64,000 bases of DNA from Flavobacterium sp. AED (lineage in GTDB: Bacteria > Bacteroidota > Bacteroidia > Flavobacteriales > Flavobacteriaceae). Below are positions 62,075 through 64,000 of this stretch, piece by piece; the stretch's first letter is position 1; every line of letters starts with the position of its first letter. Both the position numbers and the translations under genes were made by a program. A model generated the notes under the pieces. The model did not search any database and was not told where the DNA came from. It was given only the letters and a program-made list of their open reading frames with translations. The stretch lies in contig NZ_JSYM01000003.1 in the NCBI RefSeq assembly GCF_000812945.1, forward strand, positions 372,001 to 436,000, read 5' to 3'.

Positions 62075-63583
62075 TTAATTATACCCTGAGTTTTGTTTCA
62101 ATTTAGTTCCTTGAAGTTCTCTGGTTGGTAATGGAAAAATTTCATCTTTACCTGCTACGAAACCTCTGTTTGCTAATTTAGTTGCAGCATCTCCCCATCT
62201 CACTAAATCAAAGAATCTATGTCCTTCGCCTGCAAGTTCCATTCTTCTTTCATTTTTAATAGCCGCAAGTGTAACCGGAACAGAAGGCAAACCAACTCTT
62301 GCCCTAACCGCATCAAGTAAAGCTTGAGCTCTTGCTCCTGAACCTAATGCTTCAGCTTCCATCAAATAAGTATCGGCAAGTCTAATTACATAAGTATTCT
62401 GTCTGTAATTTAACTCTGCTGCTCCACCACCAGTACGAACATCTGTTTTTCTTGGAAGGAATTTATTCAAGAAATATCCTGTATCTTGATAGCCTCCAAT
62501 ATAATCTGCCTGACCTGCCGCTTTTAGAGCTTTTAGATCAAATACAGTAGCCCCAAATCTTGGATCTAATTTAATGGCATCATATAAATCTTGTGTGATA
62601 ACATTGAAACTCCATCCTGATGGCAAATCTGCAGCTGTAGAACCAGATGGTCTCGAATAACTTCTAGGACCTACCATAACATTTAATGAATTCCCTTCAT
62701 CTCTACCACTTCCCCAGAATCCCCAATCAGAATTACCGGCACTTGTGTGGGATACTTCAATAATTGACTCAGTATTAAATTTATTGGCAACAACCCATAA
62801 ATCATTAAAGTTAGACAACAATTTATTGCCGTATTGATTCGTTGCGCCCGGTGTACCATTTACTTGAGCCAAAACAGTAGCTGCCTCCGTTTTTTTACCT
62901 TCATACAAATATACTTTACCAAGCATTGCTTGAGCGGCACCTTTTGTAAGACGTCCAGATTCTGTTGCAGCTGGAACACTTGTTGGCAAAACACTTATTG
63001 CTTCTGACAAATCTTTTTCTATTTGAGCGTAAACGGCTTCAGGAGCTGCTTGCTCTACCTCATACATATTAGTCGCAGTCAATGGCTCTAATAATAATGG
63101 AACGTTTTTAAATATTCGAACCAAATTAAAATAATAGATAGCACGCAAGGCTTTCGACTCTCCAGTAAATCTGGATTTTAGATTATCTGCCATTGCAACA
63201 TCCGGTAATTTTAAAAGCAAGGTATTTGCTCTAAAAATCCCTTGGTAATGATCATTCCAAAAACTGCCAGGTACATTTGTTGAAGTAAGCGTATGTGTGG
63301 AGAAAGCTTGAATTCCTGCTCCATCTGTAGAACCACCACCACCGGCATAAAAATCATCTGAACCTGCGTTCATCATGGAAATTATATTTTCAAAACCGCC
63401 TGAATTTTTTCTGATTGGATCATAAACTCCAACTAGGGCTGCAGTCGCTTGTTCTTCATTAGCATAATAATTATCAGAAAGAAAGGCTCCTTTTGGTGTA
63501 ACATTCACAAACTCTTCAGAACAAGAGCCTAAGGAAACCAGTGCTGCTGCTATAAATAAATATTTAAATTTTATCGTTTTCAT
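62075..63583 (-). CDS. susD: SusD/RagB family nutrient-binding lipoprotein
   Basis: The 502-residue protein has a lipobox (AAALVSLGSC, Cys21). The SusD features are the N-terminal FVNVTPKGAFLSDNYYANEEQATAALVGVYD, helical TPR-like repeats (SKALRAIYYFNLVRIF, TKGAAQAMLGKVYLYEGKK), and the C-terminal RRMELAGEGHRFFDLVRWGDA. It sits over the SusC channel and hands over oligosaccharides. The gene begins 14 bases after the susC stop. Confidence 0.96.
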   Translation of the reverse strand: MKTIKFKYLFIAAALVSLGSCSEEFVNVTPKGAFLSDNYYANEEQATAALVGVYDPIRKNSGGFENIISMMNAGSDDFYAGGGGSTDGAGIQAFSTHTLTSTNVPGSFWNDHYQGIFRANTLLLKLPDVAMADNLKSRFTGESKALRAIYYFNLVRIFKNVPLLLEPLTATNMYEVEQAAPEAVYAQIEKDLSEAISVLPTSVPAATESGRLTKGAAQAMLGKVYLYEGKKTEAATVLAQVNGTPGATNQYGNKLLSNFNDLWVVANKFNTESIIEVSHTSAGNSDWGFWGSGRDEGNSLNVMVGPRSYSRPSGSTAADLPSGWSFNVITQDLYDAIKLDPRFGATVFDLKALKAAGQADYIGGYQDTGYFLNKFLPRKTDVRTGGGAAELNYRQNTYVIRLADTYLMEAEALGSGARAQALLDAVRARVGLPSVPVTLAAIKNERRMELAGEGHRFFDLVRWGDAATKLANRGFVAGKDEIFPLPTRELQGTKLKQNSGYN

Positions 63584-63597
63584 AATTCTTGATTTTA

Positions 63598-64000
63598 TTA
63601 AAATTGTAAATTGGCTCCAAACATAAATGTTCTTGCTTGTGGATAGATTCCTTTGTCTATTCCAAATACACCTCCACCAATTTCAGGATCATATCCCGTA
63701 TATTTGGTTAATGTAAATAGGTTTTCAGCAGTTAAATACAAGCGCAATTTATTGGCTCCAATTTTACTAATCACATCACTTGGTATTGAATATCCTAACT
63801 GAACTAATTTTAATCTCAGATAATCTCCTTTTTCTAAATAGAAATCAGACATTTTACCAAAATTGCCATTTGTATCATCATTTGTAAGTCTAGGATACAC
63901 ATTTGATGTTCCTTCACCAGTCCATCTGCTTAATGCAACAGTTTGATAGTTGGCGTTACCAACATCCAATCTACGCAAACCTTGGAAAATTTTATTTCCT
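63598..64000 (-). CDS. susC: SusC/RagA TonB-linked outer membrane protein (C-terminal 134 residues only)
   Basis: The frame runs from the right edge to a stop at 63598 and codes for the last part of the beta barrel. LRRLDVGNANYQTVALSRWTGEGT, LRLKLVQLGYSIPSDVI, LRLYLTAENLFTLTKYTGYDPEIGG and the final FMFGANLQF are typical SusC strands ending in an aromatic residue. The N-terminus with the plug and TonB box lies outside the window. Together with SusD it imports oligosaccharides. Confidence 0.93.
   Translation of the reverse strand, partial: GNKIFQGLRRLDVGNANYQTVALSRWTGEGTSNVYPRLTNDDTNGNFGKMSDFYLEKGDYLRLKLVQLGYSIPSDVISKIGANKLRLYLTAENLFTLTKYTGYDPEIGGGVFGIDKGIYPQARTFMFGANLQF

Noticed and set aside
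1-64000. CRISPR arrays, phage genes, toxin-antitoxin pairs, intact insertion sequences
   Set aside because: None was found on reading both strands.

Overview
The window looks like a chromosomal segment of a Flavobacterium-like member of the Bacteroidota. The signs are low GC, promoters of the TTG-N(17-23)-TAnnTTTG type, no obvious Shine-Dalgarno sequences, a type IX secretion (T9SS) C-terminal sorting domain, MlaE/MlaF-type transport genes, and a SusC/SusD polysaccharide utilization locus. All assignments come from reading the sequence and recognising families; no database search was run.

Layout. Positions 1-13,000 are mostly housekeeping: a truncated rhomboid protease, rarA, a tight minus-strand run (GNAT, radC and a YjjG-like phosphatase downstream of mpl), an LpxH-like phosphoesterase with a MurG-like glycosyltransferase, obgE, a CorC-type transporter, adk and hpt. 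Positions 13,200-16,700 hold a DUF1800/DUF1501 pair, the latter with a Tat-like N-terminus and a T9SS tail. Positions 16,800-25,900 hold purK-purE, an M3 oligopeptidase, a UbiA-like membrane protein and gcvP. Positions 26,200-30,430 form an envelope/lipid block: a ketoacyl-ACP synthase III, a methyltransferase, a GT2 and an MlaE/MlaF pair. Positions 32,468-37,296 are a seven-gene minus-strand run (YHS, DoxX, DinB, NRDE, ATP-grasp, LysE-like, M28) downstream of a Crp/Fnr regulator. Positions 38,183-46,503 hold an acyl-CoA dehydrogenase, anmK, an amino-acid dehydrogenase, a TonB-like protein convergent with exbD/exbB, folC and a secreted protein made of two repeated domains. A tRNA-Val (UAC) follows.

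From 46,858 to the right edge the window turns to carbohydrate use. There is a cytoplasmic amylosucrase-like GH13 and a Nudix-fold regulator with a broken Nudix box. After a 1-kb gene-poor gap comes a minus-strand operon: SusC (C-terminus only), SusD, two surface lipoproteins, GH16, a secreted endonuclease/exonuclease/phosphatase-fold protein, two different GH30s, GH5 with a CBM6-like tail, and GH3. This enzyme set fits a beta-1,3/beta-1,6-glucan (laminarin-like) substrate. The SusC/D and lipoproteins would bind and import oligosaccharides, GH16, GH30 and GH5 would cut the chain, and GH3 would release glucose.

Unexplained structure includes three copies of a dispersed intergenic repeat with conserved ends and a variable hairpin core (828-908, 11709-11850, 27259-27398). 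There is also a 64-bp tandem repeat that starts inside the 3' end of the DUF1800 gene, a heptamer repeat in the obgE leader, a terminator-like hairpin inside the glucan operon, and palindromes in front of the Nudix-type regulator.
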